The notes under the pieces were generated by a model. It had not been told where the DNA came from and ran no database searches. It saw nothing but the letters and a program-made list of their open reading frames with translations. A stretch of DNA of 64,000 bases. It comes from Dasypus novemcinctus (taxonomy: Eukaryota; Chordata; Mammalia; Cingulata; Dasypodidae). Position 1 is the stretch's first letter. Each line of letters begins with the position of its first letter. This document shows positions 42,901-57,900 of this stretch, piece by piece. The stretch is taken from NCBI RefSeq assembly GCF_030445035.2, contig NC_080695.1, positions 56,933,954 to 56,997,953 on the forward strand, given 5' to 3'. The position numbers and the translations under genes were made by a program.

Positions 42901-45900
42901 TAAAAAAAAAAAGAATTTTAATCTATGGTAGGACAATAAGCACATGTGATTTTTTAAAAAGAATTCTAATTCAAAATTTGTTTAATGATATTAATACATT
43001 TGTACTAAATTTGTATATAAAAATTAGCAAAAGATTATTTCTGAAGTATTAGAACTCATTTAATCATTTTCGCTGTTCAGTAATGCTACTTATATTAACT
43101 AGTGCTATAGCATTATACCGGTGATAATGGTTATATGTGTATTGTTTTCTTTGACCTTCATAACTGCTCTGTAAACTAGGCACATAAGATTTATTATTTG
43201 CTATTTACAAATGACACTCAAGAGCCACGAGGTTAAGCAACTTTTTAAAGGGCCAATAAGTGGAAGAGCCAGGATTGAAATCCAGGTTGTCTGGCTGCAA
43301 AGTTTGTGCTCTTAAACTGGAAGTAGAATCTAGTTCTTTGGCTCATAGACAAGTAGTCCCATTGATGTAGCAGTCTAAAAGAATATATTTGTGTTCTTTA
43401 GAAAAACTAATAAATCTTATTGTATTTTGCATGTGGTTGAGGCACCTTTCAAAATAAACCTTTCCTTGCTTTGGAGACTGCTATATGGGAGCCTGATAGT
43501 TTTAACTGGGGCAAATGTAATTTAGCTCCCTTAGGGGCAGATACCCCTTCTCTCCCCACTGCCAACCCCAGACCCCAAAAGCCCTAGGTGATGTATGGCA
43601 TAGACAAATGACATAAAATATAACTCCACTTCTTACCTTATATCAAATCTCTGCCATCTCTAACTTGTTTGCACAAGATGTTAATGAGGGCAAATTTAAC
43701 TGCTTCAAATTTGTCTTTTTCTCCACCTCTTTTTCAAAAGGGGGCGGCATGGATGACTTACAAAAAACAGATTAGAGAAGAGAGCAGGAGTAACAAGGGG
43801 CCCAGTTCATTCATATGGAGAAACAGTTTTGAAATTATTGGAATATTTTTGTTTCCCATTCCTAAGTGGCAATAATAATAATAAAAGATTTCCTCTCAAG
43901 GATTACCTATTAAAATGTGGGCAGAATGTGTAGCAATTTTCTAACCTCAGGTGTTGCTCATTGACCTTTATTGTAAATTAATGCAGGTAACCGTTGCCCA
44001 TATCAATGCTACTGCAAAGAATGCTGCTGATGATAAACTCCGACAGAGTCTTCGCAGGTTTGCAAATACTCACACTGCTCCAGCCACTGTGGTTCTTGTG
44101 TCAAGTAAGTGTAGAAACATCTGCTAGTTCAAGTTAAACTCACTGTATAAGATTTGTCATAGAAGGAAAAGACATGTTAAAGTAAGTTGGTCCCAAAGAG
44201 GCTGAAATACACAGGACATGTTTATTCTTATTTTTTGAGAACTGTTTAGAATAAAAAATAGGTCTACATGGATTTCTATAATTTCTCCTTGGAACTTGAG
44301 TAAGGATTCTCGTGGGGACAGATTTATTAAAGAAAATGTTGTGATCATTTTTCATATTTTGTTTCCATTTTTCTGGTTTTTTTTTTCTTTTTTTAAAAAT
44401 TGTTTTTTAAAAAATTGTTATTTTAAAACCCTGGACCCAGTATTGCTAATTTATAAAATCCATGGTCAGTTGTTTCTAAATTTGAGGACACAAATTTAAT
44501 ATTAATATTTGCTCCTTTTTAATATCAGAAGTAACATATATCCTGAGATTCCATACAGATAGTGGTAAAATAGTCTGTACCTGTTAATTCTGATATGAAA
44601 TATGTTTCTGTTCTAAAAAGTAGGGGAAAGCAACTTTGATACAATCTGGCCATCCCTTCCTTCTTTGAGGGTAAAGGTAGAGTTGTCTGCCTATATCAAG
44701 TGTTTCTAATGTTTGGGGGTGGACTGTACCTTTCTTTCAGCTGATGTCAATTTTGCCTTGGAACTTAGTGACCTGAGACACAGGCATGGTTTCCACATAA
44801 TTTTGGTCCATAAAAACCAAGCCTCAGAAGCACTGCTGCATCATGCTAATGAGCTGATAAGATTCGAAGAGTTCATTTCTGACTTGCCCCCCAGGTTACC
44901 ACTAAAAATGCCAGTAAGTGGGTTTGCATTATTTTTGCCATATTCTGATATTAGATTTTGGAGGCTGAGAGACAGCCCTTAACAAGGGGGTGACCAAGCC
45001 CAGGTGAGGCTGCTCTTTGTAGGAGACCAGCAGATTTTGAAATGAGGTTTAGAAGGCTCTAGTTCTTCTTTCACCAACATATAGAGATTGATGTGTGTGG
45101 ATTTTGCTTTTATTTTCTCAAAATATTGTAGGGAATTGACTTTTAGGTTTACTTTACCAATAGCTATTCCAGAACTAGTAGTAATTGAAATAATAGAAGA
45201 AAAGTTGCTCTTTTTATTTTCAAGTATAATGGGTTAAAATATGGTGATGATTTGTACATACTCGTGTAGTTGGAGTAGAATAAGCAGACTAATTGTATAC
45301 TTTTTTCAGCATTGAATCCTTAATCTCTAGCAGGCTTCTGAGCCCATGGCTTCCAAAGTTGCAGCCCCTGGTGGTGTGCAGGAGCACAATTAGGAGAATG
45401 GTTATTGCTGCACATGTAGCATGTTCTTAAGATCAGGAGAATGTGAGCACATTTCCAGCAGGGGGAGAATTTCTGATAGACTTGATTTGGATAAGAATGT
45501 TTCCTTCAGTGCTGAGCTGGATAAACTGTTGGGAGAATGTATATGTAACTCTTAAAGAGCTAGTGATAATGGAGAGGAGCAGTCAAGTGGATGATCCTGA
45601 AGAGTGGACAATCCCACACGTAAATGCAGTTTAACATATAATAATTAACTTTTGTGTCACAGAAGCACCCTGGAAATGATCTCATCCAATGTCCTCATTT
45701 TAGGGAGGAGAAAGTCAGCACTTAGGCAGGGGCTGTTCACATTTTTTGTTCCATGGACCCCTTTGCCAGTCAGGTGAAAACCACAGACCTCTTATTAAGT
45801 CTACCCTATACTGTGCATTAATTAATAAATATGTCACACCTGCACCAACATGTTCCCACAAGAATAATGTTTTTTTGAATTAAAGCTCACGGAATCACGG

Positions 45901-48900
45901 ACCCCTGCTTAAGAACCCTGGCTTAGAGGAAGTAAAGTAGATTGTTGGGGGTCATGCAAAGCTTTACTGTAGTAGAGCAGAGACTGGACTCCAGGGCTCC
46001 TGCTAGTCCTGCTGCATTCCCCGATATCAAGCGAACCCAGAGTCTGGTCCCAGATTAAAAAGTGCTAAGGACAATCCACAGTTGGGGATACCAGAGTCTT
46101 GCCCAAGGAATAAAATATGAAGGCCCTACCTCAGTTTTTTGAGCCTTTTCTTCAACTTTGTTATTGTTCACATTTTTAGCCTTTGGGCTAGAGCTGCATT
46201 TCCTCCTATTTGCTTCTGTTTGGCACTCACTTTTTCTAACCTCAATATCCTTTAAATCAAATGTAATATTTTACTTGAGTGCTTTCCCACTTCTGAGATC
46301 CTTATTGCTTATGGTAAAAAAAAACTAATTTAAAAAAAGAGACATGCTTATTCAGAACATATAGTCTTGCCAGATTTGTTTATCTCATTCATTAGGGAGA
46401 TAATTTATGATATTTTCCTCTTCTTCTTTTGTGTTCTTCAGTGTCCCTTTAATTTTAATAAATTAAACATACATTTATACTGCCTGGGTTTAATAGGAAG
46501 AGTGTTGATTTTGTGGATGATTGGTCAGTGCCTTTCAAATAAAAAGAAAGCCTCTAATTAGAAAGTTTCATGATCATTGTAAAAAAAAAAAAAAGCATTG
46601 TTTAGGAAAATGGAAAGTGAAACCCCAAATTCCCACCCTCCAGAGGTAACCACTGTGAACAATTTGGTATTGTCCCCGAGATTTTAAAAAATGTATTATT
46701 ATTTTAAACAAAATAGTGTCGTATATATATAGTGTTCTATGGGTTTTTAAAAAAATTAATGATATCATATCTTGGATATCTTTCCATGTTAATAGATGTT
46801 AATTTTATCTTTAAAACATTTTAAAAACCGAATGGCGGTTTGAAACATACTGGTATGGCTGGTTTTTCATTTATTTAGCCATTCTACCTATTACTGGACA
46901 TTTTGTTTATATCCAGTTTTTTTACTACCTCCAACAATGTAATTCATGTCTTCTTTGGGCTCCTGGGCTGATAGTCAATAGGATAAATTCCACAGCATGG
47001 AAGTTCTGGGTCAGAATTTTACTAACTAGATCCAAATTGCCCTCCAGAAAAGCTGTACTAATTTACACTCTTAACAGTAAATGAGAGTGTTTTAAGGATT
47101 TGCCAGTCTGATGGTTGAAAAATGGTATCTTTTTATAGTTTGTCTTTTTATTAATTATTAGCAAAGTTGCAAAATATCCCTTTATTATTATTGCTGTTGA
47201 TTTGATATTTCTGTAAATAGTTCACATTCTTTGCTCATTCTTAGTGATTTCTTTTATAGTTTATGGATTCAATCCTTTTCAAAATTGTCTCAGGTTTTCT
47301 TCTAGTATTTTTATAGTTTTGTTTCTTAATACAGACATTTTAATTCATCTGGAAGGATTATGGCCACCCACTGCTGTTTTCAATACCCACTGCTACCTAG
47401 CATTCCTAGGCTGATTACTGGCAACCTATTGTAACTGGAAAGGCTCTAACTATACCAAATATCATTCAACAGCCCCTCTGAATAATAAAATAGACTTTTT
47501 AAAAACAATTCTGTCAAGGTAAAATTTATATAACATAAAATTGACCTGTTTTCAGTGTACAGTTCAATAATGTTAGTAAATTTACAGAATTATACAGCCA
47601 GTTGTAGAATATTTTCTTCAGCCCAAAAGATCCCATGAGCCAGTTTATAGTTAATAATACCCCCAGGCAACCACTAATAATTCAATCTCTATATATTTGC
47701 TTTTTCTAGACATTTCATAGAAATGGGAGCATACAATATGTGGACTTTTGTGCCTAACATATTCTTTTAAAAAGCATTCAGTCCTCTTGTCAATACTAAA
47801 TAAGTTTACCTTCTCCCATCTATATCATTTATTCCCTCCCTTCCCCACTTGTCAACAAGGTTGGAGAGCACTTGTATTTCTCCTTATTTTGTAATTGAAT
47901 GTACACCCTTGAGTTAACCTAACACCTTTTTCCTCTGTATTAGCAGTGCCACACTCTGCTCTATGTTTATAACCTACCAGCAAATAAAGATGGCAAGAGC
48001 ATCAGCAACAGGCTCAGACGCCTGTCCGATAATTGTGGTGGGAAAGTGCTGAGTATCACAGGCTGCAGTGCAATCCTCCGCTTCATAAACCAGGATAGTG
48101 CAGAACGGGCTCAGAAGCGAATGGAAAATGAAGATGTCTTTGGTAATAGGATCATTGTGTCATTTACTCCAAAAAATAGAGAACTCTGTGAAACAAAGAG
48201 TTCAAATGCAATTGCTGATAAAGTGAAGTCTCCCAAAAAACTTAAGAATCCAAAATTGTGCCTCATCAAAGATGCAAGTGAACAATCTTCCAGTGCCAAA
48301 GCCATGCCTGGAAAAGGGTCGCAGGCAAATTATGGATCTGCTACCAAAAATGCAAATGTTAAAAGTTTACAGGTAATTTTGATACCTCTTGCTTTCTGAA
48401 GTTTATGGTAGGTTTGGTTTCTTTGTTTCTGGTTTTATGTGCTCGCTTGCTTTTGTTGTGTCCTTTTTTATTTTGATGATACTCACAGTTTAGTGTTTTC
48501 TGTATAGAGTCTTACACATGTTGGGTACTTATATTTTAAATCCCCCCACTACAATTGTTTCTTTTAAGGAGCTGTGCCGCATGGAGTCAAAGACTGGTAA
48601 TAGAAACAGTGAGCACCAGCAAGATAATATGAGGCTGGTAGCATCTCCTCACAGTAATTCAAGTGCTGCAGTGCCTACATCTAAAAACTTGGGGATGGCA
48701 GAATCAGTTTACAAGAATAATCAGAAGTATGTTAAGTTACTCTTTTTTTTCATAGTTGCAAATTTAGTCTGAAGGAAAACAAATGACCATTTCCCCTCTA
48801 CTTTTCTTCTATTAGAAAAGAGAACCTCAGTGCCCGAAGTGTTACCAGTTCTCCTGTAGAGAAAAAAGATAAAGAGGAGACTGTGTTCCAAGTCAGTTAC

Positions 48901-51900
48901 CCATCTGCTTTTAGCAAGTTGATTGCTTCAAGACAGGTCGGTCCTTTGCTCACAACTCAGGCTTGGTCTTCTCGGTAAGTCCAGCTTCTTGACCATTGGA
49001 GTGGTTATGTGCGTTAGAAAGGATTGCAAAATGGTATGTTTTTTAAAAAAGAATTGAAGCAATAGAGAGCTGTGTAAAGTAAAGAAAGAGAAGTCCTCTC
49101 TGCCTCCTATGCTTTTTAGTACTTTTTTCTCCTGCTTTTCTTTTGTAAACATTTTGGGGCAGTGCTCAATAACATTACTCCCACCTCTGTGTGGAAATCT
49201 TGATAAGCAGAGTTCCAAGAGATAAGCCTGTCTTGGAGTTTCTGGGCACTGATGGAAGGCACATCAGATGTCCTTATGATTGCCTCATCACTCAGCTTCA
49301 TGTGCAAACCAGACATGCATCAGTTATTCCTACTAATATGGTAATTATATGAAGCTTTCTGAAAAGTAAGGGTTCTCTGTAAACCACCATAATTATCTAT
49401 ATAACACTTACCTTACCCATGCTTTCTAAACTTACACCAAGTTATTCTTGCAAGTCTTAAAACACAGAAGGAGCCATCAGGCCATGTTGCACCCCCATGA
49501 GGTCCTCCTAGCAATATGTTTGTTCTGCTTAGTTGGTGAAGAATCACCATGGAAAGTGACTCGACCTGTGAAATCACATCTAAGAGTTCATGTAAAGGTT
49601 TTCCCTGTGTGATGGAGGACTACCGTACTTGAGCAAGATTATTTAGTTTTTTCAGAACCAAAGAAGAGGTTAAATGACTTAAATTCATATAACAAGCTTA
49701 TTTCCTGAGAATAAGTGCCAAAGTGGAAAGTTAATTCATTAAGACTCCCTGCAGTTTCTTCCTTTAGCCTTAGGTGAATACAATGAAAGAATATTCGATA
49801 TTAAATAATGTATTGGTTGTTAATAAAGAGGTCAGCAGATAATAAGTGTTTGATAGGAACTTTTGACAATAAATGTAAATCAGTGTATGTTTAAGATAAA
49901 AACTTTAGGAAACCAAATTTTGGTTTGGTTGTGTTATGGGGAAACTTTCTGTGTATAGCTTTACCCAATGCCTAAATGATATAACCAATAAATAGAATAG
50001 CTGTTTTTAAAAAAATAATCTCAATATGTATATTTTAAGCAGGAGTATGTCTCCAAACCTTTTAAACAGAGCATCTCCACTTGCTTTCAACGTTCCAAAT
50101 TTAAGCAGTAGTGCAGACTGCCCAGACCCATTTGCAAATGGTGCTGACATCCAGATCAGCAATGTAGACTACAGATTGTCCCGGAAGGAGCTGCAGCACC
50201 TCATGCAGGAAGCCTTTTCTAGGCATGGCAAGGTAACTTTTGCACTCTTACTTTTGCTTTTGTTTTACCCTTTGATGGGATTTGAGAATTAAATGTGAGG
50301 ACCTATGAGGACAGTCAGGATGTAAATGTGACCAAACAAGTTTATCCTCTTTCCTTTTTCCCTCTGTTCTGCGCACAGTGGGGTAAAACATCCAGTTTTT
50401 AGAACTTGGTCCCAGTGAATAAGAAACCTAGGAGAACAATTGTAATTTAAATGGTAATTTGGAAATAAAACATCGATGGGTTTCAGCTAGCTCTGGTTAC
50501 TGAAATACAGCACTTGGTTTCTAAAATGTTGACAGCTTTTACTTCTATTTATTGTATCTGATTCAGTTTTTAGGTACAGTTTGCAAAAAAAAAAGTACCT
50601 CTATACACCCTTAAAATGCCTGTGCTCCAGGTTTTTGCAGGATCTGGAGTTTCATCATGTGTATTGGCCTCCAGGTTGGCCTTGGAGAGCTGTGGGTGCT
50701 AGAGGAGACACAGGCAGCCTTGGCTAGTTTCAGTTCTCTGAAAGCCACCCCATCTTAGCTCACTTAAATTTTCTGGTTATCAGAAGGACAGAGTTCAGAC
50801 AGGTTTCCCCATGGAAGCACTGAAGTCCACAAATCTTTTCCTTAATGATTCACCTTCAGTTTTAAGATGACAAGGTTCTGTGGTGTCATGGCACTCTGTT
50901 TTTCTTGTCACTGCTGTAGGTGAAAAGTGTTGAGCTCAGCCCCCATACAGATTATCAGCTCAAGGCTGTTGTTCAGATGGAAAATTTACAAGAAGCAATC
51001 AGTGCAGTGAATAGCCTCCACAGATACAAAATCGGCAGCAAGAAGATCCTGGTCTCACTTGCTACAGGAGCTGCTAATAAATCACTCTCTTTACTAAGGT
51101 AAAAAAAAAAAAAAACACACAACAGAACCAGAACACAAGCCATTTGTTTCAGGAAATAATATTTGACCCAGAAACACTTTTAGAAATAATAAAAATAGTT
51201 TTTATATCACATTGCCATCCTTCCTATAATGATTACATGTGCAGTAATGTATTTTCTCAATAGTGTTAGAAATAAGCTATTTGACCCTTGTTCAAGTCGT
51301 TAATCAAAGGTGAAGTACAGCTTAAACTTGACAGGCACTTGGCTTTAAAATAATACACTGCATATCCAGAACAGACTCTAAAATGAGAAGGTCTTTACAA
51401 TAAAAGTTTATAAGCCTGAAAAGTCTAAAATATTGCCTTCAATTTTCAGTTGAAGATGAATTTGTCCATGAAGGGTAGATCAGCAAAGCTCTAAGCTCTC
51501 AGCTTACAGATATATCTTTAATGTCGAATAGACATCTAGCCTCACAAATCCACATGACTAAATCAAACTTAGGAATCTCTTGGTGATTTTCTTTGGAATA
51601 AGCCTCAATTCTTCTTTGATTAATTCCTGAATGTCTGTTTGGATAATCAAGGAACTTTTTTTCCTGAGTTGCACTTCATTGTTAATGCTCTATAAGGTTT
51701 TTTTTAAAATTGAAACTCCAGAAAAATCTTATTTTAAAATGTTTTTTTCCCCTTAGAATAAATATAATACTCATTGAAGAATATTTGGAAAGCTCAGAAA
51801 CATAAAAGAAGTAGGGGAAAATATTCTCCATAATCTCATGGCTGAAAACCCACCCACTCTTAACAGTATGGTGGGTTTTCTTCCTTTAGGTGATTATAGT

Positions 51901-54900
51901 GGCTTTTTATTTTTTAAACCGTAGTTGAGATCATATTGTATTCAGTTGTGTTTTCTCAACTATGGAAATTCCAGTCACATAAATCTAGCACATGAACCAC
52001 AGCATGGCAAAAGACAATTCAAGCTTTCTGCTTTTTGCCCTCAATTAGTAACAAGATGTTCCTTCAAATACTGTGAGAATTCAGTGTCTTTCGGGTACAC
52101 AGATATGGAAAGTCTTTTGAGTGACTGATAAAATTCTAGTGTGTGACTAAATTTTCTTTGCCTTGTCCCTAAAATCCTTTCTTTACATTCTGAAAAATTC
52201 TGAAATAGCAGAAACTGGTAAATTTATTTTGAATTCACATTGCGTTAATTTTATGAACTTAGGAACTCTTTTTAAAATATAACTGTAATGCACATAAGAT
52301 ACTCTGTTCTCTAAATTAAAATTTTGTTTTATAGTGCAGAAACAATGTCTATTCTTCAGGATGCTCCTGCCTGTTGCCTGCCTTTGTTTAAATTTACAGA
52401 TATATATGAAAAAAAGTAAGTTTTTTTTTTTTAATTGATCCAGTCATTATTTATTGCGCACCCCCATACACAAATCTGTGGTAGAAACTCTTAAGGAACT
52501 TCCAGCCTAGTAGAGGAGATGAGACAAAGACAAGATGGTGTTCAGATTTTAAATTTTGATTTTAACCTACATTTTAAGTCTTTCTTAATTTTTAGCAAAT
52601 TTAGATCTTCAGTCCCTAAAACTGTACTTTTATTTTTTTCCAGTTGACTGATGAGTTTTATTATTCATTGTGTAAACCTTCTTAGCACCTTCTAAACGGT
52701 TAGCTTTAGGACAAAAGGGACTAGATGTAACTTAACAGCATATCTTCTGTATCTGGCAGTGCTTGGCTCACAGTGCATGAGAGGCTCAGCAGGTGTTAGT
52801 GGGATGAATGAATGAGGCACTGTGGAGAGGGAAGAGCTGGGCAAGGCAGAACCCTTGTCCTCAAGGAGCTTAGCATATCGAAGGGAAAAAAGACGTTTAC
52901 AAATTATTATATAAAACAAGACTGTCATTAAAAGGGGGGAAGGGAGGAGAAAATTCTTTGATGGCACAGAGGAGGGAAAGTCAAGGAGCTTGACCATTAT
53001 TCCATGGGTAATGGGGAGCCACTGAGTATTTGAGGAATGAGGATGTGGGGAAAGACAGCACTTCAGGAATGTGGGGATGGCTGTAACATCAAGGAGTCCA
53101 AGGAAATGGTGTGAGGTTTCAGGATGCAGAGGAGGCTGATGGTGACCTTATAGCCATTGATATCCTGTAGGTGAAATCCAGGAGGGAAGGGGTTGATAGA
53201 CTGGCTATGAAACAGCAGGAGCAGCTCCTGAGGCACCAGCTTTTGGTGTTAAAGGGAGGACAGGGAGTACAAGACTGAGAATGAGAGCATGAGGGGAATG
53301 AACATCTACAGGAGTTGAGTGGGGCAAGGGTAAAGCCGGAGAATAGGAGACTAGTTTGGGTAGATGAGAAATCTGAACTTGTGTCAGGCACTGGAAAGTA
53401 ACTGTCCAACAGGCCATAATAAGAGCAGCTAAGTTTATTGAGCACTTACTGTGAGCCAAGCCCTGTCCATACATAATCACATTTAATCGTCACATCAACC
53501 CTGTGAAGAGGTATTATCATCACCCCATTTTACAAAAGGAAAAACTGAGGCCCAGAGAGGTTAAGTGTCTTGACCAAGGTGACACAGGGTGAGGTTAAAT
53601 CAAAGTGTGAACTCAAGTCTATCTGCCTCTAGAGCCTGTTTCTTGACACTGTACTATGAGAGATACAAGTGGGGAGGTAGGGGAGTGGTTGAGGAGTTGA
53701 GTCTCAGAGGAAGTGCAGGTCATGAGGTTGAGGTGAGTATACTTCTGTGGTAGGAGAGCAGAGACTGTGGGAGATAATGGCAGTGAAGACTTGGAAGTGA
53801 AGGGTTGTGAGGTTGAGACAGGTCATATCACATAGCTTCCTGTCTCGGGAAATTAGGTGAGGTCATTTACAGAAACTGGGGGTGCAGATGAACAGCTTGG
53901 GCCTTGGCCAGTGGATAAGGTAAAGACCAAAGGTTGTGATACTGTGACAGGCAGTAAGCCAGAGATGACCGGAAGGAGTACCAAGTATCACTGGCTCAAT
54001 AGTGGGTGAATTTACATTGGTCTTTCTTTATAATCAAAGAAAAAGGTCCTTAAAGAGTCAGTATTTTTCTCTTTTTCCTTTTAGATTTGGACACAAGTTG
54101 AATGTGTCAGATTTATATAAATTAACAGATACAGTTGCAATCCGTGAACAAGGAAATGGAAGACTGGTGTGTCTCTTACCCAGTAGTCAAGCCCGGCAAA
54201 GTCCTTTGGGGTCTTCCCAGTCACACGATGGTTCCTCAACAAATTGCAGCCCAGTTATATTTGAAGAGTTAGAGTATCACGAACCTGTCTGCAGACAGCA
54301 TTGTCCCAATAAGGAGTTCAGGTATACTGCCCCCATTTCCCTTTAGAAATAATCTTTTTTGTATAAGGTTATGGAACATTTACTAGAATTAACTTGCAAA
54401 TGTTTTAGACCACTGAGAAATGTCATCTAAATGTTGGTTCTCTTTTCTGCAGTGAACATGAATTTGATCCAGACTCTTACAAGATTCCTTTTGTGATTCT
54501 CTCTTTGAAGACATTTGCACCCCAGGTTCATAGTCTTCTCCAGACACACGAGGGCACTGTACCTTTACTAAGGTGAACCTGTCTGAACCATTGTGAATGT
54601 GATGCCTGGGTTCTCCCTTTCATAGAGACTCTGCCCACACTGTCCCCTGTGCAAATGTTAGAGATGTGTGAGTGTGTGCATGTGTGTGTGTGAAAGTGTG
54701 TCTGCAGGCATGTGTGCATGTGTGAGTGTCTCTGTGAGCACTTGTGTGTGCATCTGTGTGCACATGTGTAAGCACGTGCTTGAGGTTGGGGCCTCGTCCT
54801 AATGATTTTAACTTTGCCATCATTTACAGCATTTCTGAAATGGAGTACATCCACTCAGTATTTCAACAGGAAACTTTGCATTTATGCTAAATTCTGGAAA

Positions 54901-57900
54901 CATAAACACGAATAGGACAATTTTCTGCGGAGAAGAGATGTATTCTAAGTCCTATAATAGAAATATGCACAAGTGCTATGAGAATGTGCACAACCCGAAA
55001 TACTTCACCTTGTAAATTTCAGAATTTGGGAGGGAAAAGTATTCTTTAAAAATCCATTTAACCACACCAGGGGTCACAGTGGTAGACTGTATATAAAGGC
55101 CAAAACAGAAAAAGCGGCCTTAATGCCATCCAAACATTAAAGCAAATGAATAACTGGAGCCCTGTTAAGTACCTTGTTTAACCCCCTTTACTAAAAATTG
55201 TCTGGGAATTTCTTTTACCATCAGAACATACCCAAGAGGTAAATGGTGTAGTGTTTGCCTTTCTGTGATCTTAATTTTAATGTTTAAACCCAGATTGTGG
55301 ATGCTTTGCTTTTCTGTTATTTTAATTAACTTCCCCCACTCCTCACCCCCACTTCAGCTTTCCAGATTGTTATGCTGCAGAGTTTGGTGAACTGGAAGTC
55401 GCACATGAAAATCGAGGGGGTGCTCCCTTAGAACATCTCATTACCTGTGTTCCAGGTGTGAACATTGCCACTGCACAGAATGGTGTCAAAGTAGTTAAAT
55501 GGATTCACAACAAGCCACCACCTCCAAACACTGGTAGGCATTTTGTCCTCTTGCCTTTGACTTGCAGCAGCACAATGCCAAGTGTGAAAGTGCCCATGGC
55601 TGCCTCCTTCGATCTTTTAAATACTGCTCTCTAAAATGCTGAGGGTTTTGCAGAATTGAACTTCTTTAAAGTATCAGTATAAATCACATAAGATTTTTAA
55701 AACCCAAATTTCACAGTCACAAATCTGTTTAGCTGCCTTAGTTTTGTGAACCTTTTTGGCTTGACAGTTGATTAACCTTTTAAAAAAACTCTTAGTACAG
55801 ATTTACCTTTGAAATTCTTTTTTTTTTTAATTGAAGCAAAACTCACATAAAATTAACCATTTTAAAGTGTATAATTCAGTGGCCTCTAGTACATGACACT
55901 CATTTTGATGAATATTTCTAACTTTAATAAATGTGAAAATAATTTTAACTTCAAATAAGGAACCAGGGAATTGGAACATAGATTTGAGTGAGTTTCTGAG
56001 TTACAGGCATCTCCTGAGTTTCAGATGTCTAATTTATAAGTGCCAGATGCTGCTACCTGTGAAGCTTTCATAGACGTACTTCTTGGCTCCTAACACTTCC
56101 TCTACCTTTTCCTCCTCACCCCCTCAACTTCCCAACTAGGGTAGGCAGGACAGGGGGTGGGGAAGGTGTGGAGAACCAGGAGGCTCTGCCTGAGTAGGGT
56201 TTTTCTTAGAGGAGAAATACTGGTACCCCAGTCTCTCATCCACCCTTTTCCTTTCCCCTCAGACTAAAGCCACTTGAGGTCCCATAGATTATGCTGCTCC
56301 CTCCTTTCTCTTGTGTCATGAACCCACAAGTTCCTTCAGCATTTCTATAAATGTTTCCATCTGATTATTTATACTTTTATAATTAAAACTTTTTTTTTAA
56401 GGTAAGCACATTAAAGACAAATGCAGATACCTATATCTTACTCAATTTTATTTCTCAGTTTTACAATATGCTCATTTTACAACATTGATCTCATGCTTTT
56501 CTGGGCAGTGTTTCAGCTCCACTAAGGGTTAATTAGGCTTTTCTTAGCTACTACCTGATGACTATGTACAATTTTGTTTCTGTGGGAAAGTGTGTTCCAT
56601 CTGACCAAATTAAAAATGGATCTTTGAAATACAACCAGTTTACATACTGGAAATTCCCTGCGTATTTTCATTACTTCTCTAAGTAACCTATAGTAAATTA
56701 GGAATTGCTTTGACTGTTTCACTTGAGAATTAGTGGAAAAGCATTTACCAGTCCATGAATATATTTGACTAGCATGTTGATTATATGGGACATGAGTATA
56801 AATAAAAGCTGAGAAATAAAGCAGCTGCTTGATTCAGTCCACTTGGTCATGATCAAGCTCAAGCAAGGTACCCAAATGTTAGTTACCTCTGTTTCAACTC
56901 ATAGAATCATGCTTATACATTTTCTTTTTTGTTTCTTACATATCTAGACCCTTGGCTTCTGCGTTCTAAAAGTCCTGTAGGTAACCCCCAGCTGATTCAA
57001 TTCAGTAGAGAAGTGATTGACTTGCTGAAGAGCCAGCCATCCTGTGTCATACCAATTAGTAACTTTATCCCTTCCTATCATCATCATTTTGCAAAGCAGT
57101 GCCGAGTCTCAGACTATGGATACTCCAAGCTGATTGAATTATTAGAAGCAGTGCCTCATGTGTTGCAGGTAAGGAACATGAAGGGATTATTTAAAGATGG
57201 GAATATTCCTTCATGACTTTGGCTGTCCAGCCAAAGAAACCTAGTAACTGAATTCATAAGTCAGTTTGGAGCAAAACATCTTGAAAAAGCTTTCTTCAGA
57301 GTATAGGAAACTTATAAAAGGTGACTTCTCAATTTTTCAGAAAGCTGCAATCTTCCCACTAAATGGAACTCCTTATGAGCTCTGAGGGTTATTTTCTCTT
57401 TGAGCTCTATAGACTAACCTTCCTTCTAGCACAGCTCACTCCAGATTTGCTCACTATTACAAGGGACATGCCATGAACAACCTTGTACTTGTATGTTGGT
57501 GCATATGTGAGAGGGGGGCTTAACCTTTCTTGTGAGTTGGAGACTAGTTACCAGGTGGATTTTAACATACCTTCTTATGCAGTCTTTTCCTATTATCTTA
57601 TGGTATCTAACTGAATAGCTCCCAATTATAAATATTGCCTGAAAAATTTCAGCTTTCTTTTAGAGGCAAAATTAACTGCCCAAACCAATGCTACGTTTTT
57701 CATTTCTGTATTTTTGACTATTTGGGAAAGTGTTTAAAGGATAAAAAATGCATCCCAGGCACATAGGCAGTTGTTCATGTTGATCATTTACATTTTGTTG
57801 ATCTACGTGTTTCACATTGCAGATGTCACACAGAGAGGGCTTTATTCTCTAGGGCAGTAACAAGAGAATCAGTATCTGCCAAGGTGTCTTATGAGTATAA

